Part shown: positions 45,391 through 56,853 of the stretch, one piece after another | Layout of the letters: each line of letters starts with the position of its first letter | Position numbering within the stretch: position 1 is the first letter of the stretch | Assembly (NCBI RefSeq): GCF_963169125.1 | Contig: NC_084802.1 | Span: 32,208,107 to 32,272,106, forward strand | DNA: 64,000 bases | Reading direction: 5' to 3' | DNA from: Humulus lupulus | Lineage: Eukaryota > Streptophyta > Magnoliopsida > Rosales > Cannabaceae | Position numbers and translations under genes: made by a program | Notes under the pieces: model-generated | Seen by the model: the letters and a program-made list of their open reading frames with translations, nothing else | Database searches by the model: none | Told to the model about the DNA's origin: nothing

Positions 45391-45540
45391 CTTTATATTT
45401 TGTCTTTGACAATAGTAGGGTCTAGTTCTTATTAAACAAAATAAAATAATGTATAAATAATATGTTTTCTAAAGTCTATGGTTTAGCTCATTTCATTTTG
45501 TCAAACTTTCTGATTATGTTCATTGTGTTTCTCTCACACA

Positions 45541-45784
45541 GATTATGATGAGAAGGCTGAAGATGCTGTTGATTATGAAGACTTTGATGAGCAATATGAA
45601 GGACCAGAGGTTCAAGCAGCCACTGAGGAGGACTATCTTTTGCCCAAAAAGGCATACATTTCTAATTCATTGGCTACTTTGAAGCCTACTGCATCTGTAT
45701 TTGACGATGAAAATTATGATGAAGAAATTGAAGAGGAACAAGAGGTGGTTGATAATGATTCAAAGGTTCAGAACACTCTTTTGG
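45541..45784 (+). pseudogene. TAF1: Captured exon of TFIID subunit 1 (TAF1)
   Basis: An exon with intact borders: acceptor CTCTCACACAG directly before 45541 and donor GTAGGC at 45785. It encodes YDEKAEDAVDYEDFDEQYEG, then VQAATEEDYLLPKKAY and LKPTASVFDDENYDEEIEEE, ending near KVQNTLL. This matches the acidic N-terminal region of plant TAF1, the TFIID scaffold with histone acetyltransferase and bromodomain parts further on. Frame is uninterrupted. Flanking introns remain, but no other TAF1 exon is seen, so it cannot make the protein. Confidence 0.8.
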
Positions 45785-48296
45785 GTAGGCTTGGTTATGA
45801 CTTTTATTTTGGCAACTTTTCTATTAACTGTTCAATATTTTATAGAAGCGTATCATTTCTTTATTTGGTTGCTATCATGCATGTATAATTTTGTTTTGTT
45901 TTTGAATGTTTGTTTTCATACACATTCCAGCTTAAACTGTTTTCAAATGACTGCACTTTTTAGGCCTTCTTGCTTGGTAACATAATTATTGTACTAAAAC
46001 AATTTTATATATCATCTTCTCCCATACATACATGCTTTAATATTCTCTTTATTAATATATCACCAAATATTTTTTTTTTTGTTCTATTGTCAATTGATTA
46101 TATGCTAAAACCTTGAATTAGTGCAGCTATGATGGTATACATTTCTATATTGGAGTAACAAGCAAAGTATGTGGATGCTTTGGAAATTCTCACTGGGAAT
46201 TTAGGATCTCTATTAATGATTGAAGTTGATAAACTACGTATACAAGTACTTTAGAAGATTTATTTGCACTGTTTGATGTTTTTGGCTTGTCACCTACTCA
46301 TGAACTTGTGAATATTAGTTATTACATTACATCTTATGAAGCATATTACATTAAATCTTTCATGTTTACAGAGGTTTAAGAAAATGGATAATTAATATAG
46401 GATAATAATATTGATCCTCTAATCTTTTATAGGTGTATACAAAAGGGATACTAATCTTTTGAAGTTTATTAGATATACATCAAATAACTAATAGAAAATT
46501 AGAAAACATTCCAGCCATATTTATTAATTAACCATCAATCATTATCAATTCAAAATATTCAAACAACACACAAGTTTTCTTCCTTATCTCGCCGCAGCAC
46601 ACAAATTTCTCAGAACCTACTTCACTAATACACACAAGTTCTCAACCTTCCGTTATCACCGCAGCACACAATAATAATAATCTCAGAACCTACTTCACTA
46701 TGGATGAATATCTAAGATATTCAAACTCCTCTAACATTTGCAAAGTATTTTAACAAAAATAAAAGAAAACATACCTCTTGCAAACTGCTGCAAATAAAGT
46801 TCCCTCCAATTTAAAATCCAATGAAGCCACTAAAATGAAAGCAAAATTACATACAAATTAATAAACTATCAACATCATTCGACCTTTAATTAGGAGTCAT
46901 CATTAAAAAAAATTACAACTCTTACAACCAAGAAACTATCCAAACCCACTATAGAGTCCTTGGAAACTAGAGCTCACAAAATAAAAAGAACAACAAAAAT
47001 CTTAAATACAACGACAAGAGGCAACAAAAGCAGCAGAAAAACTAATAGCAAAGGTCAAAAATAATGCAACAGTTTGAAATAAAACCAACAATAAAAAGAA
47101 AAGCAGACACAACACACATAGAAAGAACAAAAAACCAAATACAGTTTGTATTCCAATTTAAAAAGATGAAAAAAATCAGATTTATTATCAATACAAATAA
47201 TGGAAATGATAAATCCATGAAAGTTTGTTCTATCTTGAGCATTTTCTCTACAATAATGAATACCTTGAAAGTGAAAAAATAGCCAAATGAACCAAACCTA
47301 GCTGAGATGAAAATATGAGATCCCTTTATAAATGCCTCAGTTCCCAAAAGGTAATAAAAATAAAAATAGGGTCAAGAAAACACACAAGGACCCACATTCC
47401 CCAAAAGCTATTACAGCCAATGAAGAAGAGTGATATTGGTTCATTATCAATGGTTCAATGGAAATAGATATTAAAAATGATAGGTTCATATACAGTTGCT
47501 TTACCACCATGGACTATCTTGACTCTTGAGACCAATTTTATTCCCATATAAGCCTTTCAATGAATACTAATAATAGCCAAGTAGAAAAGAAAATGCAGAG
47601 AACACCTCTTTGATTAAACAGACCAACAATCAAATTCAACAAGAGTGGGATGGAGTGAAGAAAAGAGAAGCCCTTAGATGGTTTAGCAGCAAAACCTCAT
47701 ATCAAAACAAATGTAGATTGCTTTATTTATTATCACCTATTAGAACAGTTCATGTATATGCATAGCTAAGAAAATACATTATATATTATCTTAATCAATA
47801 AAGAAAATCAGTAGAACAAGAAACCTTATGACTACAATTAAAACGTAACTGAACATGTTATATATGCAGCAATTATATACAATCACTATTGTAAACATCA
47901 ATCATAACTCAGACAACTACAGCTCAAGTCCTCAACCTTAAAAGGAATAATCTCAAGACATTGCATCAACTTATAAAAAAGAAAATGCTAACATTACTTG
48001 TACACGTATATTCCATAAAAAAAATTAAAAAAAAAGGCACATGGGACAAGAATAAACCACCACCCCACAAGAGAACCCTATTGGCATCCTCCAACTAATT
48101 ACTACGAACCAATTCCTCTGCCACAACTAAGTAAGCATAAATCATACTAAAGCCCCACCAATATTAGTTTTCAAATTCTCTTATAACATAAAATATAGTT
48201 TTCAATACATTTAAGTTATTTACCATATCAATCTATGCAAATAATAAGATTTTTGAACAATTTTAAATCTAACACGCATCTTTAAATAAAACTCAC
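45785..48296. other. CACTA interior, no gene recognised
   Basis: The first few hundred bases look like intron sequence following the TAF1 exon. The rest is AT-rich (A-rich on the plus strand from about 46500). Open frames of about 70-100 codons near 47042-47347 encode Phe/Ile/Lys-rich text expected by chance. A duplicated phrase (CTCAGAACCTACTTCACTA with CGCAGCACACAA) occurs near 46590-46700. Confidence 0.5.
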
Positions 48297-48388
48297 TTGC
48301 TAGAATGCTGCTAAGACTCTTCTCAACTGCTTTTCCAAGAATATCATTGTTTGCATAATCCATTTCCACTCTTTTCATCTCCCAAAAT
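48297..48388 (-). pseudogene. Exon-like block of an unidentified gene
   Basis: On the minus strand a T-rich tract and ATAG acceptor precede the block and a GTGAGT donor follows it. The single open frame reads FWEMKRVEMDYANNDILGKA, then VEKSLSSILA. The junctions are canonical and the composition is coding-like compared with its surroundings. I do not recognise the protein; it may be part of the same captured locus as MED12 to its right or another gene. Confidence 0.4.
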
Positions 48389-50069
48389 CTATTTTAAAAA
48401 TAATAAGAAAAAAGAAATCATTACTTTTAAATTGAACTGATTTAAAAGCATGTTGCTTCATGCATTTTAATTTCTCATTAAGACCTGGCTAAAAGCAATC
48501 AATACAAAATATTATATAACCACTATGTCAAAAAGCAACCAGTTGAATATTTATATTAGATGAAATTAACGCATAAATGATCAACTCTTAATAATGGACC
48601 CATTCTAAAGATACTTTCATCTTTTACCAAAACATTGTCGGAATCACAAATTGTTAAGTGCTTATAGTAACTCTTAAAAAAACCATATTAATTATCAAAA
48701 GTATCAAAGAAAGAAGCCTAAATAATATAAATTTGCATATAGATATAGACCTATTCTGTAAAATTATTACTAGGCAGCCATAGAAACGCTCAATGGATTC
48801 CTTCCATCCTTGTTATTAATATAAATTAAATTATAAAATAAAGTTGCTAAATACCTACTCATTTCTCTTAGTTCAAAAACAACTTCAGAATAGAGGAAAA
48901 GCTGGAAGGAATAAAAGAACTCAAGAAAATAAAAGGTCAAGCAAGAAACTTGAATACACTGAAGTCATATATTATATTAACTCAATGACTAAGAAACAAC
49001 AGAAAAAACTGAGTTGAGTACATTCCATGTTGAGTAATTGGAGATAAGCACTTGGTCATTATCAAATGAGAATGGCAGGTTTCAATAATTTCATAATTTG
49101 CTTGCATATGGAAGCAAATTTTCAATTATCAAATGGCCAAAATCTCACAATCCAATTTGGTTGTATTCTCAATTAGACAAGTGCCAATGATCTCCATTTC
49201 ATCATTACAAAAAAAATACATAAAGGTATTGTGCAAAAAATAGTATTTCAGGCAAAAAGATAACTAATAAAATAGAAGAACAAATTTACTAAACATAAAA
49301 ATGAAAGAGATTTATTTGTTGCACTTATATCCCTTACATTTGACCCTAATGACAAAAATTCCGTGTCACCAAAACATTAATGGCCATGAATAAAAATTCT
49401 AAGGCAACGTTCCTTTAACACAAACACTGCAGTTCAGAATGAATGTTACAGTTGCATCTCATTCATATGAACAAAGTTAAGAAATTAAACCAAATGATAA
49501 CAAAGGCTTAGTCTCCAATAAATAGCCTCAGAAATTAAAAATATATATATTCCTAAAGCCTCTTCTCTATTGGACATAGAAAACAAGCTAAAAATGATGC
49601 CACAATCTAGCAATTAAACCAACTATCTCCATTATTCAAATCTTTTCAAGAATCTTCCCATGCTTGAGAATAAACCTGTATCAACCATAATTAATAACAT
49701 GTGCACCTTATTACCCTGGTGGAGATACTGATTTATCCACAATAATAAACAATTTTATTGAGGACATAAAAAATTAACATTCTTCACATCTGTATTAAGC
49801 ACATTTCAGTTTCTATCAGAAAAGTGTAATGTGCACGGCAGTAAAATGCCAGGACTACTAAGAGTAGAAATATCCTACTCTAAAGCCACGAAAACCACAA
49901 TCAATATAAAAAGACATGTAAACCATAAATAGATCATGGATGTGCAACATAAATAGTATATTCAAGCATTCAACAACAATGTTTCTCAGCTTTCAATGCT
50001 AGCAACAGTTACTTCATTAAATAAATACAGTTGTGACACAAAAAAGATGACATAAAGATCTAGAAATAC
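48389..50069. other. CACTA interior between exon-like block and MED12 exons
   Basis: AT-rich, intron-like. No domain recognised. Confidence 0.45.
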
Positions 50070-51468
50070 CTTTGCTCGACTGCCTCCACCATTCATCTAT
50101 TTGTTTTCCTTTCTGAAGCTGCTCATTGTTTAAATATTCCTTGGTAGAAGTGTTCAATGACTAGATGTGCAAATTCTGGCAACTGCTTATAAAGTCAAGC
50201 AAGATCCCCTGAGGACTATTAGGGTCAGAGCTTCTATCTTCTCTATGAAAGGACATAATCTTTCTTGTTGTTTCCACCTACCAGACATATGATGCAATGC
50301 TAAGTTTATCTGTCTTAACAATGCACCCAAGAATAAAATATTGACCAGTCACTGCTGAGGAATCATAACGCATAACAACATAGGTACATTCTCTATGAAC
50401 ATAGTGAATTAATGCTCTATCCATTAGTGCAGTAGCAATGATTCACAAAGTCCTACTACGACTAGGGAAAAAATGACAATAATATAGTAATCAAAAGAAG
50501 AAAGGCAAGAAATTTTCACATGTCAAAAACAACCTTTCTAGCATCATATTATTCAAGGAATTGATCACAAGCTCAACCCGGATAATTTCTGCTATTAGCA
50601 AAGTCACATGATTTGTCCTAAGAATATGGTGGTCACCTCCCTCTGTGAGGCGTAGAACCATTTTTTCCACAAAATCAGCAAAGTCAATGCACCCACTTTT
50701 AATAAGAAAGTAGAATATATCCAAAAAAACACACCACTCTTGTCAGCAATTGATATCTGCAAGAATCAAGGTATGAGTTATCAGCTTGGACGATAACCAT
50801 GGCAAATTTTTCTTATAATCCTAATTATTGACCACAAGCACCCACTACAATGAACATATATAGCATGGTGGTTTCAAACAATGAGAAATTAGGAATAAAA
50901 TGATTAGTTAGCTATTCTGCGGAATATCGACTTCTGTCAATGTAACTAGACCAAAAGGAAGTCGCATTTTCAAGCAAGCTTGGTATGAATTTCAAAAGGA
51001 TTTTTTTTCCTCCTATCTTTTTCAAGATTTTTTCACATTTAGAGCATTTTAGAATTAAAAAACAGATAAAGCAAACTTAATAAAAATGACTACTGCACTT
51101 ACTGTAGAGGGGAAATCATGAAAAAACGAATAAAAGAAGTACTACAATACTTCAGTAGTAAACATTATAGAAAACAATCACTTTTAAACCTCTTCTACAT
51201 ATTTATAAAAAATTAAATTAGTGAAAGTCTTGCTAGAGTAAGTTAACTTCAATAGCTCAACAAATCTTTCAATTGTTCCCTCACAAATCATTTCAGAACT
51301 GAAAACAACACCCGGAGTAGGTGCTTGAGTTTGAGACCTATGGCATGGAACGACAAGCAGCACACGTTTCCACCAATCAGGAGATGGAGTGGTGCAAAAA
51401 GCATGTCTTATACAACGCAAATATCTCTCCCAATCTAAACTTCCTTTCTGAATGGAAGTTGCAAGATC
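50070..51468 (-). pseudogene. MED12: Captured fragment of Mediator subunit 12 (three exons)
   Basis: Minus-strand exons: 51468-51248 (DLATSIQKGSLDWERYLRCI, then TPSPDWWKRVLLVVPCHRSQ, GVVFSSEMICEGTIERFVEL), 50755-50534 (FLIKSGCIDFADFVEKMVLR, HHILRTNHVTLLIAEIIRVE) and 50277-50070 (VETTRKIMSFHREDRSSDPN, EYLNNEQLQKGKQIDEWWRQ). Order and sequence match plant MED12, a subunit of the Mediator kinase module that represses or tunes RNA polymerase II transcription. Borders are GT-AG. A TAG replaces a Trp codon in the third exon (after NLHI) and the second exon has a frame disturbance at its start, so it is a pseudogene. Confidence 0.8.
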
Positions 51469-51761
51469 CTAAACCAGCAAAAACAAATCAATCCAATATG
51501 TAATACAAGAAAAGAAGCCTTTCCACAATATAGTCCATGACTAAACACAAATACTCAAAAGATAAAGTTAGAAAAGTTATTACTTAGTCTAGTAAAACAA
51601 ATAGATGAATATAATAAAAAGACAAATGTTGTACCCACTCTGGAGCGTATCTGCTAAAAAATAAAGATTGCTGCTCCAAAATTTCCTACACGATATATGG
51701 AAAGGACCACAAAGAAATTTAAGGGTTCAAGTGATAAAAAATTTCTTTTAGTTGCAGTCAC

Positions 51762-52937
51762 CTTGCAAGCAGTATCAAACCCAAAACTTATTGGGACTTC
51801 TTTGCATTTCAAGTCACCATCAATGGTTTTTGGACACCCAATCACCTGAGTTTTCAAATTCTTTCCCCTGGTTGAACAAAAGAAAAAAAACCAAACTGTG
51901 TTAAACAAACCAACGAAACAGCGTTAAAGGCAAGACTCCTGTAACCCTGTCGAACTGTTAGATAAAGAATCCCTAAATTCTATTTGGATGGGTCCCATAC
52001 ACTGATACAAGCACCTAAAAAATAGATGGATCCATGGATTACATGAATGACATATGAAGACAAATACAGGCAACAGTTCCATCTGCCAAGCAAGATTTTT
52101 CTACAAAGAAAAAAATTAGTTATATACCTGAAATTCTCAGCAAGGAGGCAGGCATTTGTGTTCGAGTCATCCCCACCAATAACAAGAAGTCCATCCAAAT
52201 CAAGCTTCGCGGCAGTATCTGCAACTTGTTGAAACTAAAAGGAAAATCCATTTAAACAATTTATTATGAACTTAATGTGTCAATAAAACTTAACATGAAA
52301 CTGTGAAGAAAGAAAAAAAAGTCACCTGCTCTGGAGTTTCAATCTTATCTCTTCCACTACATATCATATCAAAACCACCCTGATAAAAGAAAATTTTCTC
52401 CAATCAAATACAATATCTTGGTTAAAATGCCAGCAGCCGCATGTATGAATTTTGTATAAATCACTATAATAGAATGGATGCGCTATATCTTCTGAGCAAA
52501 TTAGAACACTCAGAAGCAGCTATCTTTACACATGATCATGGACCTCCACTGCATAAATGACAAAACCAAACCATAGTCCAAACTCTCACCTGGTTTCTGT
52601 ACGGGTAAATATATTCTGGTGTAATTTCCACATACTTGCCCTTCATGATTCCAGCTGGACCTCCCCTGAAACCGTACAATACACTGCCTTTAGCACGCTC
52701 CTGCAAGTAATCTACCAGGAAGCATAGAATGAATGAACTCAACCATACTAGACACTATTAACTGCAAGAAACGAATTATGATAACAAAAAATTCTCACCA
52801 AAAATTCCAGAAATGACATTGTACCCTCCAGGTGCCTGGCCTCCCGACAAAACGACACCAATTTTCAACTTTTTCTGCGAATCGTTAGAGTCAGAATCTC
52901 TCGGCACCACCAAGGCAGATGGCTGGCCGAAAAGTTG
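51762..52937 (-). pseudogene. PFP-BETA: Captured 5' part of PFP beta subunit (five exons, frame intact)
   Basis: Minus-strand exons 52937-52799, 52711-52590, 52379-52326, 52234-52128 and 51867-51762, all with GT-AG borders. They encode in one uninterrupted frame: [112 protein letters not shown] and FGFDTACK. This is the N-terminal half of plant pyrophosphate-dependent fructose-6-phosphate 1-phosphotransferase beta (catalytic; cytosolic glycolysis), with the GGDDS and PKTIDGD active-site motifs. The first codons and everything after FDTACK are missing; full PFP-beta is more than 500 residues. Lack of stops suggests recent capture or constraint. Confidence 0.88.
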
Positions 52938-53045
52938 ACTTCGTGAGGCAGAGATGAGTTGAGAAGACTTCGTGAGGCGGAGAGGGTGGAGAGACGAGAC
53001 GAGAGTGAGACTTCGTGAGGCGGAGATGGCAGAGACGAGACGAGA
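52937..53045. repeat. GACTTCGTGAGGC direct repeats beside the PFP fragment
   Basis: Three copies at 52937, 52966 and 53009, with AGACGAGACGAGAGTGAG twice in between. The repeats begin exactly where recognisable PFP coding sequence ends, so they may mark the capture junction. Confidence 0.7.
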
Positions 53046-53259
53046 GTGAGAGATGGAGGCTGAGAGAAATCTTTCGGGTAACTTAGATTTAGGGAATTTG
53101 GCAGATGAGACTAAAATAAAATTTTCATTTTGGCGCCTGAGGTTTATTCATATGGTGCCAAAATATGTTCCGTGTCCTTTTAATCCCCCACCAATAATAA
53201 TAGCACTTTTAAATATATGCTATTTTTTAATGTAATATATACTAAAAATTGTTGTAGTG
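53040..53259 (-). repeat. Right subterminal region and terminal inverted repeat of the CACTA
   Basis: Non-coding. The minus strand starts CACTACAACAATTTTTAG. It shares only about 8-10 terminal bases with the left end, normal for CACTA elements. Confidence 0.7.
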
Positions 53260-53745
53260 ATAGGACCTAGTACCTAGCCCTTTCTCTCATTCTTCAAGCT
53301 GTGTTCAGAGCCTTCAAGCTGCTAGGATTACTATAGAGTGATAAACACTTGGGTTGGGATAAAAGCTTTATAAACACTTGGGAAGTGAGTTATAGGGTGT
53401 GTTTTCAATATCAAGGTGTAGTTCGGTTCTAATACATTCAAAGGTATTCCTAATCTTAAGTTCATTTTTGTATGGTTCTTTAGTTTCCTTTAGTTTTCTT
53501 TATTCAAATCCTAACTCGATGTTTTCAATTCTTGGTTAGGTATTTAAGTTCTTTGAACTTAAGGTTTCTTTTCGGTAAGCTTCTTCTTGGTGGTTTAGTT
53601 TATTTCTTTATCATCTCTTTCTTTAGAAATACTCACATTCTTATTGCTGGATTTAGGAGTGTTCCAAATCCCGTCCTTATTCTCAAATATCCCGGTGTTG
53701 GTAAGGAAAATAGGATAGAATTTTATATGTTTATATGATATGATA

Positions 53746-53869
53746 TGTTATGTTATGTTATGTTATGTTATGTTATGTTATGTTATGTTATGTTATGTTA
53801 TGTTATGTTATGTTATGTTATGTTATGTTATGTTATGTTATGTTATGTTATGTTATGTTATGTTATGTT
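53746..53869. repeat. ATGTT pentanucleotide microsatellite
   Basis: About 25 nearly perfect copies of TTATG/ATGTT in the F-family solo LTR. LTR F has only a few irregular copies at the matching place (40615-40680). Confidence 0.95.
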
Positions 53870-53894
53870 TACATTATGTATAGTATATAGTCCT

Positions 53895-54010
53895 TGGGCA
53901 TATGACTTGTCTAGCTAGCAAGCCCCAATAATTTATGGGCATATCTTGCTTGGCTAGCAATCCCCACAAATCTATGGGCATATAACTTGCTTAGTTAACA
54001 AGCCCCAAGA
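53895..54010. repeat. Three-copy 51-bp tandem repeat in the F-family solo LTR
   Basis: Same unit as at 40475-40600, inverted. Diverged slightly in each copy (for example GCATATCTTGCTTGG in the second). Confidence 0.85.
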
Positions 54011-54484
54011 GGTATGATGGCCATTGTAGTTTAGTATATGTTTATGATATAGTTTTATGTATATGCTTATATATGTTAGTAGATTTTCCTTGCAGGGCAT
54101 TAGGCTCACTCCTTTATTTTTTAATGTATGCAGGAAAATAGATAAGGTGGCGGAAGGATTCTTGGTAGGTTGGTTTGTGTATTAAGCATGAAGGGATTCG
54201 ATGGACTGCATGACGATTCGAGGACGACGTTATTTTTAGTCTCTTTAAATTATGTTTTTATGTATTTTCCGCATTTAGCTTTGTAAGCAATTTCCTTTAG
54301 TTTAAAGTTATGTTTTATTTTAAAATAATGGGATCCCATACTGCTCATCTATGTATTTAAATACTCTTTTGGGTTTTCAATAAAGCTATGATTATTTTCT
54401 ATGTATGTTTTATTTAAAATAGTAGTTATGTCTAGTAGTTTTAATGGTCCAAGGTCTTAGAATTAGTTGGGTCATTACATATCG

Positions 54485-54577
54485 ACCAACTCTGAGTCGA
54501 GCTTGTCTCTGGCAGTGAGCGTACATGTTTGGTCAATCTCCAGGAACCATAAACCTTGGCACTCTCTAATACCAAGT
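54485..54577 (-). other. Leader of element H with primer-binding site
   Basis: The minus strand next to the LTR end at 54578 reads TTGGTATTAGAGAG, a slightly mutated initiator tRNA-Met site. About 90 bases of leader follow before the TATCG duplication of the F-family solo LTR; the leader resumes at 42403. Confidence 0.75.
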
Positions 54578-56853
54578 TGTAACGCTCTACTTCCCTAGAG
54601 TCATTATCATGTGATTTTAAAATGTGCCATTAGCTCGCAAATCGAGGTATTAGACTGAAAAGTGTGATTAAATCAAAATAAAGACTTATTTAATGAAAAT
54701 TAAGTATATAAGATTTGGACATTCATTAAAATTAGAAAATTGTTACATTGGGATCCAAAAAAAAATATTTCAAAATATATTTAAAACTCAAAAGTTAGGG
54801 TACAGTCGACCTAAGCGACAAAATCAAACATTTGTATGGTGTTCCTCAAAACTATCGCAACCGTGGCGGCCAGATAGGCCAAACATGTACGCGCCGCTCC
54901 ATGCCCTCCAACTCATGCTTGATCGGCCTTTCCCTTGCCCTTACCTACACCATAGAGCACCCGTAAGCCAAGGCCAAGCAAGAAAACTCCACACACATAG
55001 CATACATAACAATTCATTCCAGTAAATGCATAACTTTAAAAAAATACATCAGACTATTCACATAGCGGCCTATGCCGACCACGGTGCATTACCAGGCATC
55101 GGGTTCACGGTCTTCACTGTCATTCAGCCTGCATTCAATATGCTTATTGTCGTTCCTGGCCTTTGCCGATCTCGACCTTCACTGATCTCGGCCTTTGCCA
55201 ATCAGTCATAATCACACAAACATGGCATAACAATAATAAATACTCATACATAGCAGTAAACACAAATAATCGGGCCATGCCCTGCTCTACGGGCACAAAC
55301 AGTTTTCTTACCTGTGTCCCGAGCTGACCGTATAGTGCGATCCCGAGCACAATCCCCTAAACTCGAGTCTTAGTGGTAAAACCTAGTCACAATGCAATAA
55401 TAATAAATATCAATCAAAACTCTAAACCAATTAAAAACTTTTGAATAATATTCTAGCTTTCGGGACCTCGAATTCTACACAATCGGGTAGTATATTCCTT
55501 CCTGAGCCCTTAAATTTGAGTTCCCAAGCTTAAAACCCTATTTGGGCCATTTTCTTTAATTTGAGTCGCAGCCTAGCCCCCTAGGGTCGTGGCGCACTAC
55601 AAGTCAGAGAGCCCCAAGGCTATCTTCAAAAGGACGTGGGCCACGACGCACCCTACCTGAGTTGTGGTGCTTGGACGGTTTAGAGATCCCTCAGCCTTCT
55701 AAGTTCATATGGGTTGCATCACCTGAAGAACAGGGTCGCAGCTCGAGCTCCAGAACCCAGAAATCCCCCTGCGTTCACTCGAGCCAAAATCACCAATTCA
55801 CACCCAAATCAATACCTAAACCCAGAATTATGTCCAGAATCCATATCAATATAACATGGTCAGCATAACTACCCTAAGAACTACCCCATAGCCTTACCAA
55901 AATCCAAAGATCATCCTAAGTTTCAATCCCTATGAAAACCCTTAAATCACACCAGAAAACTCAACAACAAAAAATAGAATGAAACCCTTGCCTCAACTGA
56001 GAATCCTACCCTGAGCTAAACCCAAACACTTCAAGCTTCAATTCCCTTTAATTCCATGTTTTCCTCCTTAAATTTCAGCAAAAACCCCCCAAGCTTGAGA
56101 GAGAGAGAGAGAGTATGTATCGAGAGAAAGAAAGAGAGAGAGAGAGAGAGACAATGGCTGAGAGTGTGTTTCTTCTGATTAGTTCTAGAGTCCTAAGGTA
56201 CAAGTCCAAGTCTATCCTTTGAAAATGACCAAATTTCCTCTAAAGTAACTCTTAGCCCTTTAATACCACCAAAGGCAAATCCGTCATTTTCACCATTCCC
56301 GCTAATTTCTTGAGTATTCCTATAAATCCCCAATTAATCCCAACATACCCAAATAATTGCTAAATAGCTACCCGCTACCCGGTAACCCCGAATATGTACT
56401 ACATTCCCAAAATACCCCTAGGCTCACCCCGAGCCAGGTATCTGACCCCGTTGTGACTATTCTGCTAATCTGATCCCTAGGAACACCTTGCACCACACAT
56501 CTCAAATATATCTCCACAGTACTGTGGTCTCAGACATATCGCAACATAACACACACAAATACATATATATATGTACATATACCCTCAGCGGGTCAAAAAT
56601 TATAAATATGCCCTTAACAACACGAATGGGCCCGCATGCATATTTAATTCACCTAAACATGCATATCTAGTCATATAACCATTTAAGTCAATTGATCACG
56701 TAGTAATACAATTAAATCAATTATTTCCCTCCCGACACGCTAATCAAGGCACTAAGCCTTATTAGCCAATTTGGGACATTACAATATTCATTTATGCCCT
56801 CCTGGCACACTATTCAAGACGCTAAGCCTGATTAGCAAATTTGGGATGTTACA
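54578..56853 (-). repeat. 5' LTR of element H
   Basis: Minus strand: starts TGTAACATCCCAAATTTGC at 56853, ends GGGAAGTAGAGCGTTACA at 54578. The first 70 bases occur twice (a second start TGTAATGTCCCAAATTGGC at 56783), a tandem duplication of the U3 tip. It is related to the LTRs of E, G and the solo LTR at 37999 (CCTTGATTAG.GTG.CGGGAGGG, GTAAGAAAACTG near 55300). It includes GA repeats and GTCGTGGCGCACTAC/CCACGACGCACC pairs near 55590-55650. Confidence 0.85.
56096..56150. repeat. GA microsatellites in LTR H
   Basis: Two GA runs separated by GTATGTATCGAGAGAAAGAAA. Position corresponds to the run in LTR E. Confidence 0.85.

Larger units (their letters stand above)
43289..53259. mobile_element. 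CACTA (En/Spm-type) DNA transposon carrying host gene fragments
   Basis: The left end CACTACAAGAAAAAACAG and right end GTTGTAGTG (complement CACTACAAC) are the diagnostic CACTA termini. The 3-bp duplication ATA (43286-43288 and 53260-53262) fits this superfamily. Length is 9,971 bp. No transposase (TNP2-type) is recognised, so it would depend on a partner element. It holds a TAF1 exon (plus strand), MED12 exons and PFP-beta exons (both minus strand), one unidentified exon-like block and a LINE-type fragment, each with intron-like flanks. This is the pattern of gene-capturing CACTA elements. Confidence 0.9.
42409..54479 (+). repeat. Solo LTR of the F family, split by the CACTA transposon
   Basis: Starts TGTAGAGTCCTAGAACTTTAC and ends AGTTGGGTCATTACA with a perfect 5-bp duplication TATCG (42404-42408 and 54480-54484). 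Removing the CACTA and its ATA copy leaves about 2.1 kb. Segments 42409-43288 and 53263-54479 match the two ends of LTR F in reverse orientation. It has a GTA microsatellite (42450-42468), GCGATATATCG motifs (42960-43104), a TATAAATA near 43281 that serves as the CACTA target, a long ATGTT microsatellite and the 51-bp repeats. Confidence 0.92.

Noticed and set aside
47042..47347. Membrane-protein-like ORF of 101 codons
   Set aside because: Phe/Ile-rich text arises from translating an A-rich strand in reverse; no start context or homolog recognised.
51762..52937. A functional PFP-beta gene
   Set aside because: Start codon and roughly the C-terminal half are absent and the exons lie inside a CACTA transposon; MED12 exons follow instead of the missing ones.
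37585..54479. One element with inverted LTRs (F and the solo copy)
   Set aside because: The right LTR has its own TATCG duplication and the left one abuts a primer-binding site, so they are independent insertions.
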